Shown piece after piece: positions 1-8,784 of a DNA stretch of 64,000 nt. The notes beneath the pieces were generated by a model, which saw nothing but the letters and a program-made list of their open reading frames with translations, ran no database searches and was not told where the DNA came from. The stretch lies in NCBI GenBank assembly GCA_963777595.1, contig CAVZRE010000049.1, forward strand, positions 1-64,000, in the 5' to 3' direction. Position 1 is the first letter of the stretch, and every line of letters starts with the position of its first letter. Both the position numbers and the translations under genes were made by a program. The DNA comes from CAVVFX01 sp963777595. Its GTDB lineage: Bacteria; Acidobacteriota; Terriglobia; Bryobacterales; Bryobacteraceae.

Positions 1-145
1 GCAGTTTGGGCAGACGGGTTTGCCGTCAGTGTGCGGCCAGCGCACGCGGGCGAAGACATTTTGCGCGCCCTCTTCGGACAGGCGCAGAACTTTGGCCGGG
101 CTGAGCGAGCGTGCGGCTGCGGAAGAGGAGGAAGTGTTGAGCCAT
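1..145 (-). pseudogene. IS1595-type transposase, N-terminal end, frameshifted and cut by window edge
   Basis: Read on the minus strand, the ATG at 145 gives MAQHFLL, the usual opening of many IS1595-family transposases. The next residues continue only after a one-base shift near 121-124: removing one T from TTCC gives a continuous SAAARSLSPAKVLRL start, followed by the typical RWPHTDGKPVCPNC zinc-ribbon beginning at the window edge. The zinc ribbon binds the element ends; the DDE catalytic domain would lie to the left of base 1 and is not visible. Family assignment rests on recalled N-terminal pattern and the CPNC motif, so it is moderately sure. The shift would inactivate the gene unless it is a sequencing error. 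Confidence 0.55.
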
Positions 146-452
146 GATCTATACCAAAGTTCCGTGAACGTTCTTGGAACTTGATCCCGAATTCGATCGC
201 GTCAAGGCTGGTGGCGGCAGCTACATAAGGCCGAGAGTTCCCCGACAATCATACCGGGGTGGATTATCGCATGGATGAAAGCCTCCCCTTCCTTGTGCAG
301 GCACTGTCTGCGTGACCGCATAACTAACCGCTCGGTCACAGCGCGAACGTGGGGCGTAGTATCCGTTTGCGCCAAACCGGCACGGTGGTATTCGGCGTAG
401 TTGACCATCCGGTCGGTTGATTGTCATGACGTCGGCGGATGGCTCGTCACCG
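146..452. other. non-coding stretch
   Basis: No coding region with recognisable protein similarity, no RNA gene and no clear repeat was seen between the transposase fragment and the serine hydrolase remnant. The terminal inverted repeat of the insertion sequence may lie here but cannot be recognised without the other end. Confidence 0.4.
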
Positions 453-941
453 TCAGCCCCGATTTCCACCCCTGGTCAGATAACAGAGGCGAAAATACCG
501 CTTTGGCTCTCGCATCCCCAAACTTTGCGGCGGTCCCCTCCGAAACCGTGCCTCAAGGCGGGACCATTTCCAAGAGAGGGGGCTGTCCCCGATGCAGCCC
601 CTGCATTGACGACGCTCGGCCGGCTCGACGATGCGGAGCACCGTCGGGTACAGAGACGCGAAGCCGGTCGCGGCGGGGCTGCTGTTCACCGCCATGACGA
701 CGACCAGCTCGTCTTGGGGGCGACGAAACCAAGCCACGATGTGGGCAAACGACTGACCCTCGTAGAACCAGACCGGACCTCCCAAGAACGGCAACCAACC
801 CTGGCCAATCCCAAGCGCGAAGCCACCCGGATCGGCTTCCGAGGTCGCCGGAATGGGCTGCCCTGAAATCGTCGATACAAGGGAGAACAACTCGGCCTTC
901 TGTTTGGGCGGCAGCAGAGCAATACGTAATCTGTCGAGTAC
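453..941 (-). pseudogene. 3' remnant of a serine hydrolase (beta-lactamase/PBP-like)
   Basis: On the minus strand the reading frame from 941 downwards carries a C-terminal beta-lactamase-family pattern: LLPPKQKAELFSLVS, then GQPIPATSEADPGGFALGIG, then WFYEGQSFAHI and ELVVVMAVNSSP. In this family the last part is the KTG-equivalent/glycine turn region followed by the hydrophobic core strands. The nucleophile SxxK and YxN portions, which should precede, are absent. Upstream of 941 the same frame is simply antisense to the HlyD gene, so the gene was cut at about 941, exactly where the HlyD gene begins. Read as a remnant left by a rearrangement; the exact subfamily is uncertain. Confidence 0.5.
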
Positions 942-1793
942 ATGAACAAAAACAATGTATTGCTCGGCCTGACGGGAGCTGAGAGGCAGCTCAATGCGGC
1001 GCAAGCGCGTTTGGAAACTACCGAAGCGCAGGTGCATGAGGCGGAAGCCAATTTTAAGAAAGCGCAAGATGATGTGGGTCGCTACCGGCAGCTCGTCGCG
1101 AAGGACGAGATTTCGCAGCAGATATACGATCAATCGGTCCAGACGGCTGCGGCGGCCAAAGCAACGTTAGACGCTCGAACCGCTGCCGTGAATGAGGCGC
1201 GGCAAAACGTCACCGTGGCGGGAACGGCAATCGACCAGGCTCAGGCGAGAATTGCTCAGGCCGAAGCTACCATTCAGGCAGCGCAGACGGCGCCGCAGCA
1301 GATTGCCGTGAGCCGGTTCCGAGCTAAATCTTCGGCCGCGAAAGTGGCGCAGCAGAAAGCGCTGCTCGACCAAGCCCGCCTCAACCTGAGCTATTGCACG
1401 ATCCTCGCTCCCGTAGGCGGAGTCGTCGATAAGAAAACCGTGGAGGTTGGCCAGAATATCTCGCCGGGGCAGCAGCTCATGATCGTGGTTCCGCTGGACG
1501 ACATTTGGGTGACGGCCGACTTTAAAGAGACGCAGCTCAAGAGGATGAGGGTGGGCCAGAGGGTTAGATTCAGCGTGGACGCCTACGGACGGGAATACTC
1601 GGGCCGCATTACCGGTATCGGCGGCGCTGCCGGTTCGCGTCTCAGTTTACTGCCGCCGGAGAACGCCACGGGCAACTATGTGAAGGTAGTGCAGCGCCTG
1701 CCAGTCCGCATTGACCTGGACCGGGGACAGAATGACGACCACCGGCTGCGTCCCGGGATGTCGGTCGATCCCAAAGTCTATCTCGTCGAGTAG
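942..1793 (+). CDS. HlyD/EmrA-type membrane fusion protein, 5'-truncated
   Basis: This periplasmic adaptor would link an inner-membrane exporter to an outer-membrane channel. Visible are a long alpha-helical hairpin rich in A, Q and E (about residues 10-150), the lipoyl/beta-barrel stretch LNLSYCTILAPVGGVVDKKT (about 147-166) and the C-terminal barrel ending KVYLVE. Intact EmrA proteins have a cytoplasmic N-tail, one membrane helix and a first half-lipoyl domain, roughly 90-100 residues, before the hairpin; all of that is missing here. The start ATG at 942 abuts the broken serine hydrolase, so the gene has lost its 5' end and probably its function. It lies 15 bases before the MFS gene, as in emrAB-like operons. 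Confidence 0.8.
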   Translation: MNKNNVLLGLTGAERQLNAAQARLETTEAQVHEAEANFKKAQDDVGRYRQLVAKDEISQQIYDQSVQTAAAAKATLDARTAAVNEARQNVTVAGTAIDQAQARIAQAEATIQAAQTAPQQIAVSRFRAKSSAAKVAQQKALLDQARLNLSYCTILAPVGGVVDKKTVEVGQNISPGQQLMIVVPLDDIWVTADFKETQLKRMRVGQRVRFSVDAYGREYSGRITGIGGAAGSRLSLLPPENATGNYVKVVQRLPVRIDLDRGQNDDHRLRPGMSVDPKVYLVE

Positions 1794-1808
1794 GGTTCGA
1801 GATTTTAT

Positions 1809-3437
1809 ATGGCTGACACGCCGACGGCAGAAGAAATCAGCGCAACGCCCGTTCTCCCAGTGGCGGCGGAAGAACCATGGAAGCCGAAGTTCAATCCCTG
1901 GCTGATCGCCGTGGTTGTGGCGCTGGCGGCGTTCATGGAAGTGCTCGACACCAGCATCGCCAACGTGGCTTTGCCCCACCTGGCCGGCGATCTGGGCGCC
2001 AGCAACGACGAAAGCACCTGGGTGCTCACTTCGTACCTGGCGTCCAACGCCATCATTCTGCCCATGGGCGGTTGGCTTGCCGGCTTGTTCGGGCGCAAGC
2101 GCTTTTTCATGCTGTGCATTTTCCTTTTTACGCTCAGCTCAATGTTCTGCGGAGCTGCGCCAAACCTGGGGGCGTTGATTCTTTTCCGAGTGATGCAGGG
2201 AGTCGGGGGAGGCGGACTGCAGCCCATGGCCCAAGCCATCCTCGCCGACATCTTCCCACCCCAACAGCGCGGCCTCGCCTTCGCGTTGTATGGAATTACC
2301 GCCGTCACCGCGCCGACCATCGGCCCCACTCTCGGCGGCTGGATTACGGATAGCTACTCGTGGCGTTGGATCTTCTACATCAATCTTCCGGTTGGAATGG
2401 TGGTGATGTTCCTGGCGTACCGCATGGTCGAAGATCCCCCGTACCTGACGCGCCTGAGGGGAATCGTCAGGCGTGTAGACTACCTGGGTATCGCGCTACT
2501 TTCGCTGGGCGTCGGCGCTCTTCAGGTGCTTCTCGACAAGGGTCAGGAAGACGATTGGTTTGGTTCGAACTTCATCATCGCTCTCATCGCCATCTCGGTG
2601 ATCTGCCTGATTTCACTGGTGGCCTGGGAGTGGAATTTTTCGGATCCGATCATCGACGTCCGGCTGTTCAAGTATTTCAGTTTCGCTACCGCCAACCTCA
2701 TGATGTTTATGCTGGGCGTCATGTTATTCAGCAGCCTGGTAATGATGCCCCAGTTTCTGCAGACGCTCCTCGGCTATACTGCGCTTTCTTCCGGAATGGT
2801 TCTTTCCGCCAGCGGCGTTCTGCTGCTCATCGAAATGCCGATTATGGGACAGCTCACCACGAAGTTTCCCGCCAAATATATCGTGGCGTTCGGCTGGCTG
2901 CTGCTGGCAATCGGCATGTTTTATTCCACCATGCGGATCGACTTACAGATCAGCTTCCAATCCGCGATGTGGCTGCGGGTCGTGCAGGCGGGCGGCCTAG
3001 GATTCCTGTTTGTACCCACCACGCTGATCGCCTACGCCGGGACGCCGCGCGAGAAGGGGAACAGCGTGGCGGGGATGGTGAACTTCATGCGCAATATCGG
3101 CAGCGGGGTCGGGACATCCATGGTCACCACGCTCCTTGCCCGCAGGGCGCAGTTTCATCAATCTGTATTGGCGCAGCACACGACTAGCTCGGACCCGGCG
3201 CTGCGCGACCAGGTGAGCGGCCTCAGCCAGCAGCTCGTGCATTCCGGGATCAGCGCCGCCGATGCGCAGTCCCATGCCTATGGCCTGATTTACCAATCCA
3301 TGCAGGCCCAGGCCCAGACGTTGGCGTACATTGATACTTATATGCTGCTCGCTATCGGCGCGAGCCTGATGTTCCTGCTCGCGTTCCTGGTACAGAAGAA
3401 CGATCCCCGCGCGGGCGGGGCGGTTGTGGCGGAGTGA
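1809..3437 (+). CDS. MFS drug exporter, DHA2 (EmrB/QacA) family
   Basis: A 542-residue proton-driven exporter with 14 predicted membrane helices, normal length for the 14-TMS DHA2 family. It shows motif D1 (LDTSIANVALP, about residues 45-55), motif A (GGWLAGLFGRKR, about 90-101) and motif C (APTIGPTLGGW, about 163-173), the antiporter signature. It pairs with the preceding HlyD/EmrA gene, so an EmrAB-type tripartite pump is the likely original arrangement. The adaptor is truncated, so the pump may no longer span the envelope. Substrate cannot be told. The frame is intact and the start follows the HlyD stop closely. Confidence 0.93.
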   Translation: MADTPTAEEISATPVLPVAAEEPWKPKFNPWLIAVVVALAAFMEVLDTSIANVALPHLAGDLGASNDESTWVLTSYLASNAIILPMGGWLAGLFGRKRFFMLCIFLFTLSSMFCGAAPNLGALILFRVMQGVGGGGLQPMAQAILADIFPPQQRGLAFALYGITAVTAPTIGPTLGGWITDSYSWRWIFYINLPVGMVVMFLAYRMVEDPPYLTRLRGIVRRVDYLGIALLSLGVGALQVLLDKGQEDDWFGSNFIIALIAISVICLISLVAWEWNFSDPIIDVRLFKYFSFATANLMMFMLGVMLFSSLVMMPQFLQTLLGYTALSSGMVLSASGVLLLIEMPIMGQLTTKFPAKYIVAFGWLLLAIGMFYSTMRIDLQISFQSAMWLRVVQAGGLGFLFVPTTLIAYAGTPREKGNSVAGMVNFMRNIGSGVGTSMVTTLLARRAQFHQSVLAQHTTSSDPALRDQVSGLSQQLVHSGISAADAQSHAYGLIYQSMQAQAQTLAYIDTYMLLAIGASLMFLLAFLVQKNDPRAGGAVVAE

Positions 3438-3456
3438 GGTGGTTGAGGGACCATTT

Positions 3457-4083
3457 ATGATCCGAGTCATTACGATTGATCGCGAGTTTGGCTGCGGCGG
3501 CGCCGATATCGCCGGGAAGGTGGCCGAACGGCTGGGCTGGCAGTTGTGGGACGGTTTGCTGACCAATGAAATCGCTCGTTCGATGGATTGCGATTGCATG
3601 GCCGTAGAGGCGCACGAGGAGCGAAGAGACTCGCTGCATTACCGACTGTTTAAAGCTTTCATGCGCGGCAGTTTTGAAGGCACTTTGAATGCGCCGCGCC
3701 TCAAAATGGTGGACGCTGATTGCGTTCGGACGGCGGCGGAACGAGTGGTCACGGAGGCTGCCAAAGCGGGCAACTCCGTCATCGTGGGACGAGGCTCGGC
3801 ATACTATCTCCGCGAACATCCGGACGCCTTTCACGTTTTCGTTTACGCGCCCATTGAGGAGAGAGTGCGCCGGTTACGGGAGAACGGCAAGAGCGAGGAA
3901 CGCGCCATCGAACTTGCGGAGACGGTGGACCGCGACCGCGCTGCCTATATCAAGCAGTACTTCGGGATCGAGTGGCCCAACAGGTATCTCTTCGACCTTA
4001 TGGTCAATACCATGGCCGGAGACGATATTGTGGTCGAAACCATTCTTAACTCCGTGTCGATACTGATGAAGAAGCCCGTGTGA
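3457..4083 (+). CDS. cytidylate kinase-like family protein
   Basis: A 208-residue P-loop kinase-like protein of the cytidylate_kin2 (AAK6-like) type. The N-terminus MIRVITIDREFGCGGADIAGKVAERLGW resembles the family's degenerate P-loop (DREFGCGG), and VIVGRGSAYYLREHPDAFHVFVYAP matches the core region; a lid-like arginine-rich segment RVRRLRENG follows. Members often act as putative nucleoside monophosphate kinases of unproven substrate. The ATG at 3457 is chosen because it starts the conserved region and has GAGGGA just upstream. It lies 19 bases after the transporter and is probably co-transcribed. Confidence 0.8.
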   Translation: MIRVITIDREFGCGGADIAGKVAERLGWQLWDGLLTNEIARSMDCDCMAVEAHEERRDSLHYRLFKAFMRGSFEGTLNAPRLKMVDADCVRTAAERVVTEAAKAGNSVIVGRGSAYYLREHPDAFHVFVYAPIEERVRRLRENGKSEERAIELAETVDRDRAAYIKQYFGIEWPNRYLFDLMVNTMAGDDIVVETILNSVSILMKKPV

Positions 4084-4092
4084 TCCCGCCGG

Positions 4093-5142
4093 TCAGCGGG
4101 CCGCATGAGTCATTGACCGGCCGGGCAGCAGGGCCAGGAAATTATCGTGCGCCACTTTGCGGGCTGTATCCGGTTTCAGCGCGTCCAAAAGCAGGTAGTA
4201 GCGCTGCACCGTCGGCTTGTATTGATCGAAAACGCCTACGACATCCGAGCCGAGAACGAAACGGGTGGGGAACTTTTCGAGGAGCGAAACCCATTTGGTG
4301 TCGAGAACTCCTCCGGGCGCCAGTTCCTGTTCGAAGATCACCCAGGAAAGATCTACTGTCAGGTTGGGATAGGCGCGCAGCATGCGCGAGATGATCTCGG
4401 TGTGATTAGCGATCACGATGCGGCGGCTGATACCGGCATGGGCCCAAATGATGCGAGTCCGGGGATGGCTCTTGAGCGCGGCTTCCACCTCGCCGACATA
4501 ACTTGGCTGTTCGAGCCAGGCTGGACCGATATTGCTATGCATGAGCACGGGCAGGTCGTGCTTTTCGGCGAGGTTGAGAACGGCGTCGAAGGCTTTGGAA
4601 TCCGCATGGGCTGCGTCGCCATAGGTGAGGGCAGTCAGGTCGTCGTGGCGGAAGAAGACTTCGCCGATACCCTGCCAGAATCCCGGATAGAGCGCCAGCA
4701 TGCGCGCGATGTGGTCGACCGCGTTACGGTCGGCGCTGTTGATGCCGCAGATGAAGGGATGCAGGCGCTGCTGTCTCTCTTTGGGCAATTCCTGAATGGC
4801 CCGCGCGACAAGGAAGTCGGTGGCACTGTACCAATATGTGTGGGCGTCGTTATCCAAATAATAGGTCGGGCGCTTTTCCTCCGATTCGTCCCATTTCTTC
4901 ACGACAGGCATACCGATGACTGCCGATTCGGTGACGCCGGTGTCGTCCATCGCCTTGAAGAACGCGTCCATGCCGGCGGTCTCCTGGACGAAGTTGAGAA
5001 AGTGCAGATGACCATCGACGATGGCGTAGCGGCTGCCGCTCCTGGCGCCGGTCGCGGGAGACGGATTGGATGGCGAGTATTGCGCGAAGGCGGTCGCGCT
5101 CAACATTGCGCCGAGCCAGCAGAGCTGCCGGGTAGTGTACAT
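4093..5142 (-). CDS. secreted amidohydrolase-family (PF04909-like) protein
   Basis: A 349-residue TIM-barrel metal hydrolase with an N-terminal signal peptide ending near AFAQ (residue 21). Metal-site motifs seen are DGHLHF (about 44-49), HSN in VLMHSNIG, WAHAG, and the C-terminal aspartate in LGSDVVG; the end HDNFLALLP is typical of amidohydrolase-2 proteins. This family hydrolyses or decarboxylates cyclic or carboxylated substrates, and the actual one here is unknown. A signal peptide suggests periplasmic location, which is common in Acidobacteriota but unusual for the decarboxylase branch. It converges with the kinase-like gene. Confidence 0.82.
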   Translation of the reverse strand: MYTTRQLCWLGAMLSATAFAQYSPSNPSPATGARSGSRYAIVDGHLHFLNFVQETAGMDAFFKAMDDTGVTESAVIGMPVVKKWDESEEKRPTYYLDNDAHTYWYSATDFLVARAIQELPKERQQRLHPFICGINSADRNAVDHIARMLALYPGFWQGIGEVFFRHDDLTALTYGDAAHADSKAFDAVLNLAEKHDLPVLMHSNIGPAWLEQPSYVGEVEAALKSHPRTRIIWAHAGISRRIVIANHTEIISRMLRAYPNLTVDLSWVIFEQELAPGGVLDTKWVSLLEKFPTRFVLGSDVVGVFDQYKPTVQRYYLLLDALKPDTARKVAHDNFLALLPGRSMTHAAR

Positions 5143-5211
5143 GGGAGTCTGTGAGCAGTGTACCGTGAAGCCGCCGCCCTTCGCTGAACGTTGGTGCGGC
5201 GCTCATTATGC

Positions 5212-7062
5212 CTATAGGACGATCCGGAAATCTCCTTCGCGGCGCGTTAGTTTCTGACGGTCAAGATATTCGAGCAGAGGAATGGCGTACTTGCGCGAGA
5301 TGCCGGTGCGCTCCTTAAACTCCGGCACACTCAGCCTTGAACCCTTTATGGCAGCCAAGTCGCCCAAGAGCCGCTCGATCGCGGATCGATGGAGTACCAG
5401 ATCGCCGGTAATCCGGACCAGATGACCTTCACGGATCAGGAATTGTAACAATGTCCTGGCTCGTCCGCTCTCAACGCCGCAATGCGCCAGCACGTCGAGT
5501 TCCGCCGGTGCGGCGAGCCCGGCCTTTTCAAACGCGTTTTCGATCATGGCGCGCGCCTGCTCCTCCTGCTGCTGGAGCACCACGCGATAGCTGCGATGTC
5601 GCACCACCTCCCCCTCCACGGCAATTTGTGGATGCTTGAGGAGTGCGTCGAAAAGCGCGTCCGGCAGACCCGCATGCAGATCCTGCTTGGGAATTCCGGC
5701 AAGGAGAGGATGTTCGACATGAAACTGCCGGATGCGTTCGAACATCTGTTCGCGCAGCGATTCCACCGCACTCCGAGCCGCGAACCACCCCGGAAGCGCC
5801 ACTATGGCGGGGTTCCCGCGAATGGCCGTTTCTATTTCGACTGTCGTCAGACCCGTTCGCGCGATCAGCTCTTCCGGAGACGTTCCTAGGGCCGATTCCG
5901 CGATCAGCAGATAGAGCCAATCGGGTCGGGAAGCGTTTTCAATTTTGCGCAAACGCTCGGCGCCTTCGCTCGCTTTGCGCAAACGCACCAGGCCCGTATC
6001 TAAGACCACACCGCCGCCGATGGTGCTAACGGGCGAAAACCGGCGGATGATGAACCGATCACGCGGCAGCAGTAGAGCTTCCTCCCGTAGAACGATCCTC
6101 GCGTAAGTTTTTTCTCCCGGAGGGACGGGGCTCTGACCGCGAAACAACCGAACTTCTGCTTCGATCTCCGCAGTCCCGGTGTGAAGATGAACCGGCGCTC
6201 GATTGCGGATGGGCGGCGCGTCCGGTAGGGCTTCCAGCACGCAGCCGAATTCCCGTACTGCGCGCAGCCGTTCCGGCGCCGCCAGCACCATGCCACGCGC
6301 GATCTCGTGAGCGTCGATCCCGACGACGTTGACTGCGGTCCGCTGCCCCGCGACCGCGTTCTTCGCCGGCGTTCCATGAACCTGCACCCCCCGTACCCTC
6401 AGCCGCCGGCGCTCCGGATAGAGCATGACCTCCTGTTCAGGCGCAATCGCTCCTGAGACGAGCGTACCGGTGACCACCGCGCCGAATCCCTTCATGGTGA
6501 AAGCGCGATCGATGGGCAGCCGGAAAAGTCCCTGCGCATTCTTTTCCACGACGCCAGTGGCCGCCCCTTCTATCGCCTTTCGTAGCTGATCCAGGCCCTG
6601 TCCTGTCTTCGCGCTCACGGGAACAATGGCGGCGCCGTCCAGAAAAGATCCCGCAACAAATTCTTCAATCTCCATGCGCGCGAGTTCCACGATTTCCGGA
6701 TCCACCAGGTCCGCTTTGGTCAGCGCAATCAAGCCGGAACGAATCCCCAGCAGCCGGCAGATATCGAAATGTTCACGGGTCTGGGGTTTGATCGATTCTC
6801 CAGCAGCGACGACCAGCATTACGATATCGATACCGCCGGCCCCAGCCAGCATATTCTTGACGAAACGCTCATGTCCAGGGACATCGACAAACCCAATGCG
6901 GATCTCCGGCGTCAAATCGAGGTGCGCAAAGCCGATATCGATGGTGATGCCGCGACGCTTCTCTTCAGCCAGGCGGTCCGCGTCGATTCCGGTGAGCGCT
7001 TTGACCAGCGCGGTTTTACCATGATCGATATGGCCGGCGGTGCCGACGATGACGTTCTTCAT
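5212..7062 (-). CDS. selB: selenocysteine-specific translation elongation factor SelB
   Basis: SelB delivers Sec-tRNA to UGA codons that carry a SECIS hairpin. The 616-residue length matches the family. G1 is GHIDHGKT (residues 10-17), G3 is DVPGHE (about 60-65) and G4 is TKAD (about 114-117); EF-Tu-like domains 2 and 3 follow, then C-terminal winged-helix repeats (about 370-616) that bind SECIS RNA. It overlaps the hydrolase upstream by four bases (ATGA), so translational coupling is likely. A perfect 8-bp palindrome lies immediately upstream of its start codon where a ribosome binding site would be. selA, selD, tRNA-Sec and a selenoprotein gene were not seen in the window. Confidence 0.96.
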   Translation of the reverse strand: MKNVIVGTAGHIDHGKTALVKALTGIDADRLAEEKRRGITIDIGFAHLDLTPEIRIGFVDVPGHERFVKNMLAGAGGIDIVMLVVAAGESIKPQTREHFDICRLLGIRSGLIALTKADLVDPEIVELARMEIEEFVAGSFLDGAAIVPVSAKTGQGLDQLRKAIEGAATGVVEKNAQGLFRLPIDRAFTMKGFGAVVTGTLVSGAIAPEQEVMLYPERRRLRVRGVQVHGTPAKNAVAGQRTAVNVVGIDAHEIARGMVLAAPERLRAVREFGCVLEALPDAPPIRNRAPVHLHTGTAEIEAEVRLFRGQSPVPPGEKTYARIVLREEALLLPRDRFIIRRFSPVSTIGGGVVLDTGLVRLRKASEGAERLRKIENASRPDWLYLLIAESALGTSPEELIARTGLTTVEIETAIRGNPAIVALPGWFAARSAVESLREQMFERIRQFHVEHPLLAGIPKQDLHAGLPDALFDALLKHPQIAVEGEVVRHRSYRVVLQQQEEQARAMIENAFEKAGLAAPAELDVLAHCGVESGRARTLLQFLIREGHLVRITGDLVLHRSAIERLLGDLAAIKGSRLSVPEFKERTGISRKYAIPLLEYLDRQKLTRREGDFRIVL

Positions 7063-7703
7063 GACAGACTGAAGTCTGTCACACAGGCTTGAACAGCCAG
7101 TTCGAAGGCATCGAGCGCGCCCGTAAAGAAGTGATCCTTCGCTTCCACCCAGTGAATCTCTTTCGGCTCGGCAAAGCCGGGGTAGACGGCCTCCAGTTCC
7201 ACTCTAGGGCCGTGCTCGTCCTGGGTGCTTTGAATGAAGGTTTTGGGCACGCCGCACGTTGCGAGGTAGCGATTGTCCTCGCGCCGGGTCGGAAAGCCGG
7301 CCGCCAATACACGTTGCGGCGCAGGATCGAGGGAACATCCCAAACGCAGCGCCACGCGCGAGCCAAAGGAGAATCCGGCCAGCATCCAGGGGAGCTCAGG
7401 ATATCTGACTCGCAGGAATTCCAAGGCAGTCCGCGCATCGTCCACTTCGCCGACTCCGTGGGCGTGTTCGCCTTCGCTCAGGTTGACTCCGCGAAAGTTG
7501 AAACGCAGCACCACCGCGCCGGTTTTCCTCAAGCCACGCGCCATCCGGTAGACCACCTTATTGTGCATCGTTCCGCCGTAGAGGGGATGCGGATGACAGA
7601 CTAAAGCCGCGAACCGGGGCTCTCCCTGTTCCGGCTCTTCGAGTAACGATTCGAGTTGTCCGGCCGGGCCGGCGATCAAATGGGTTTCGATTTTACGTGC
7701 CAT
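7059..7703 (-). CDS. alpha/beta hydrolase (dienelactone hydrolase-like)
   Basis: A 214-residue cytoplasmic alpha/beta hydrolase. Visible are the early strand-loop CHPHPLYGGTMHNKVVYR (oxyanion region), the nucleophile elbow GFSFGS, and a late His in AKDHFF (about 192-197); the acid is probably D in STQDEHGP. This short family (YdeN/OsmC-neighbour type esterases) has no assigned substrate. Its C-terminus, VQACVTDFSLS, is encoded by the palindrome in front of selB, and its stop overlaps the selB start, suggesting the repeat extended or replaced the original C-terminus. Confidence 0.8.
   Translation of the reverse strand: MARKIETHLIAGPAGQLESLLEEPEQGEPRFAALVCHPHPLYGGTMHNKVVYRMARGLRKTGAVVLRFNFRGVNLSEGEHAHGVGEVDDARTALEFLRVRYPELPWMLAGFSFGSRVALRLGCSLDPAPQRVLAAGFPTRREDNRYLATCGVPKTFIQSTQDEHGPRVELEAVYPGFAEPKEIHWVEAKDHFFTGALDAFELAVQACVTDFSLS
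7063..7080. repeat. 18-bp palindrome abutting the selB start
   Basis: GACAGACT-GA-AGTCTGTC is a perfect 8-bp inverted repeat with a 2-base centre. It ends one base before the selB ATG (minus strand) and encodes the last residues of the upstream hydrolase. It may be a dispersed palindromic repeat or a hairpin that covers the selB ribosome binding region; no Shine-Dalgarno sequence is visible. Confidence 0.7.
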
Positions 7704-7711
7704 TTGGCGAT

Positions 7712-8212
7712 TCAGTTAGTCCGGTAATTGGTGAACTGAATATCGATGCCGAAGTCGTGGCCTTTGATCGCCGCAATGGCTTGTTGCAGGGTGTCGCGAT
7801 CTTTTCCGCTGACCCGCACCAAGTCTCCCTGGATAGCCGCCTGGACTTTCAGTTTGCTGTCCTTGAGCACTTTCACCACTTCACGCGCCTTTTCGATGGG
7901 AACGCCGGATTGCAGGGTGGCTTCCTGCTTCACGGACGAACCCGCGGAAGGAATGATCGGACCGTAGGTCAACGCCTTCAGCGGCACCTTGCGCTTGACG
8001 AGCTTCTGACTCAGAATTTCGATCACCGCTTTCAGCTTGAATTCGTCCTTGCTGGCAAGGGTGATCTTCTTGTCTTTTTCGTTCAGTTCGATGGTCGAGT
8101 GGCTGTCCTTCAAGTCATAGCGAGTCGTGATTTCTTTTAGGGCCTGCTGAATGGAATTCACGACTTCCGGCATCTCGACCAAAGACACCACGTCGAAACT
8201 GTTATCTGGCAT
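7712..8212 (-). CDS. YajQ-family cyclic di-GMP-binding protein
   Basis: A 166-residue member of the UPF0234/YajQ family, matching its usual ~160 residues. The N-terminus MPDNSFDVVSLVEMPEVVNS, the middle region LVKRKVPLKALTYGP and the C-terminus KGHDFGIDIQFTNYR are characteristic of the two ferredoxin-like domains. Some homologues (Xanthomonas XC_3703, Pseudomonas) bind cyclic di-GMP and act with transcription factors; that role is inferred, not shown here. It sits between the hydrolase and a response regulator on the same strand. Confidence 0.93.
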   Translation of the reverse strand: MPDNSFDVVSLVEMPEVVNSIQQALKEITTRYDLKDSHSTIELNEKDKKITLASKDEFKLKAVIEILSQKLVKRKVPLKALTYGPIIPSAGSSVKQEATLQSGVPIEKAREVVKVLKDSKLKVQAAIQGDLVRVSGKDRDTLQQAIAAIKGHDFGIDIQFTNYRTN

Positions 8213-8226
8213 AAATTGTCTGTCTA

Positions 8227-8784
8227 CTATTTTGCCTTCTTAGCCGCAAGCCCCGCCAGCACATTTTCGGTAATCTGCTCGACGATGGTATTAAAAGTCG
8301 AATCCAGGGCTACGGTAACGGCAGCGCGAACCTGATCCCGGACTTCGCTGCGATTCAGCATCATGAAAGGATTGCGGGACTCGTCCATCGCATTGGAAGC
8401 CGATGCCGAGGTTGCTCGCGGCTTGCCCGCCAGGCGTTCGGCGGCTTCGAGCAGTAGAGTCGCTTCGAACGGCTTCTTCAGAATTCCGTCCGCGCGAACC
8501 GCTTCGGAGCGCTGCACATCCAGCGGTTCCACCGCGCCGACCGTCAGCACGACTCCCGTCTTTGGATGCTCACCGCTCGACTTGACGTATTCGCACAGTT
8601 CGTAGCCGGTGACGAACGGCATCGAGACGTCCGCAATGACCAGGTCAGGAAGGGAATCCTTCAGACGCAGCATAGCGGTCTGGCCGTCGCTGACGGTGAT
8701 GACCTCGAAGCCTTCGGCGCGAAGAATGCGTTCGCCCATGCGTTGGGCGTGTGGGCTGTCGTCAGCGAGAAGAATGCGGCTCAT
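8227..8784 (-). CDS. single-domain response regulator with C-terminal tail
   Basis: A 185-residue protein whose first ~120 residues form a receiver domain: acidic pair in LLADDSPHA (residues 4-12), phospho-acceptor Asp in LVIADVSMPFVTG (about 49-61), and the conserved Lys in ILKKPF. The last ~65 residues hold no DNA-binding domain but two helical stretches. CheY/PilG-like signalling to a partner protein is likely. Its start overlaps the stop of the BamD-like gene (8781-8784, ATGA), so the two are translationally coupled. No cognate kinase is adjacent. Confidence 0.88.
   Translation of the reverse strand: MSRILLADDSPHAQRMGERILRAEGFEVITVSDGQTAMLRLKDSLPDLVIADVSMPFVTGYELCEYVKSSGEHPKTGVVLTVGAVEPLDVQRSEAVRADGILKKPFEATLLLEAAERLAGKPRATSASASNAMDESRNPFMMLNRSEVRDQVRAAVTVALDSTFNTIVEQITENVLAGLAAKKAK

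Noticed and set aside
4147..5154. 335-codon open frame on the plus strand
   Set aside because: Antisense to the amidohydrolase gene, with no recognisable motif, while the other strand has signal peptide and metal-site motifs.
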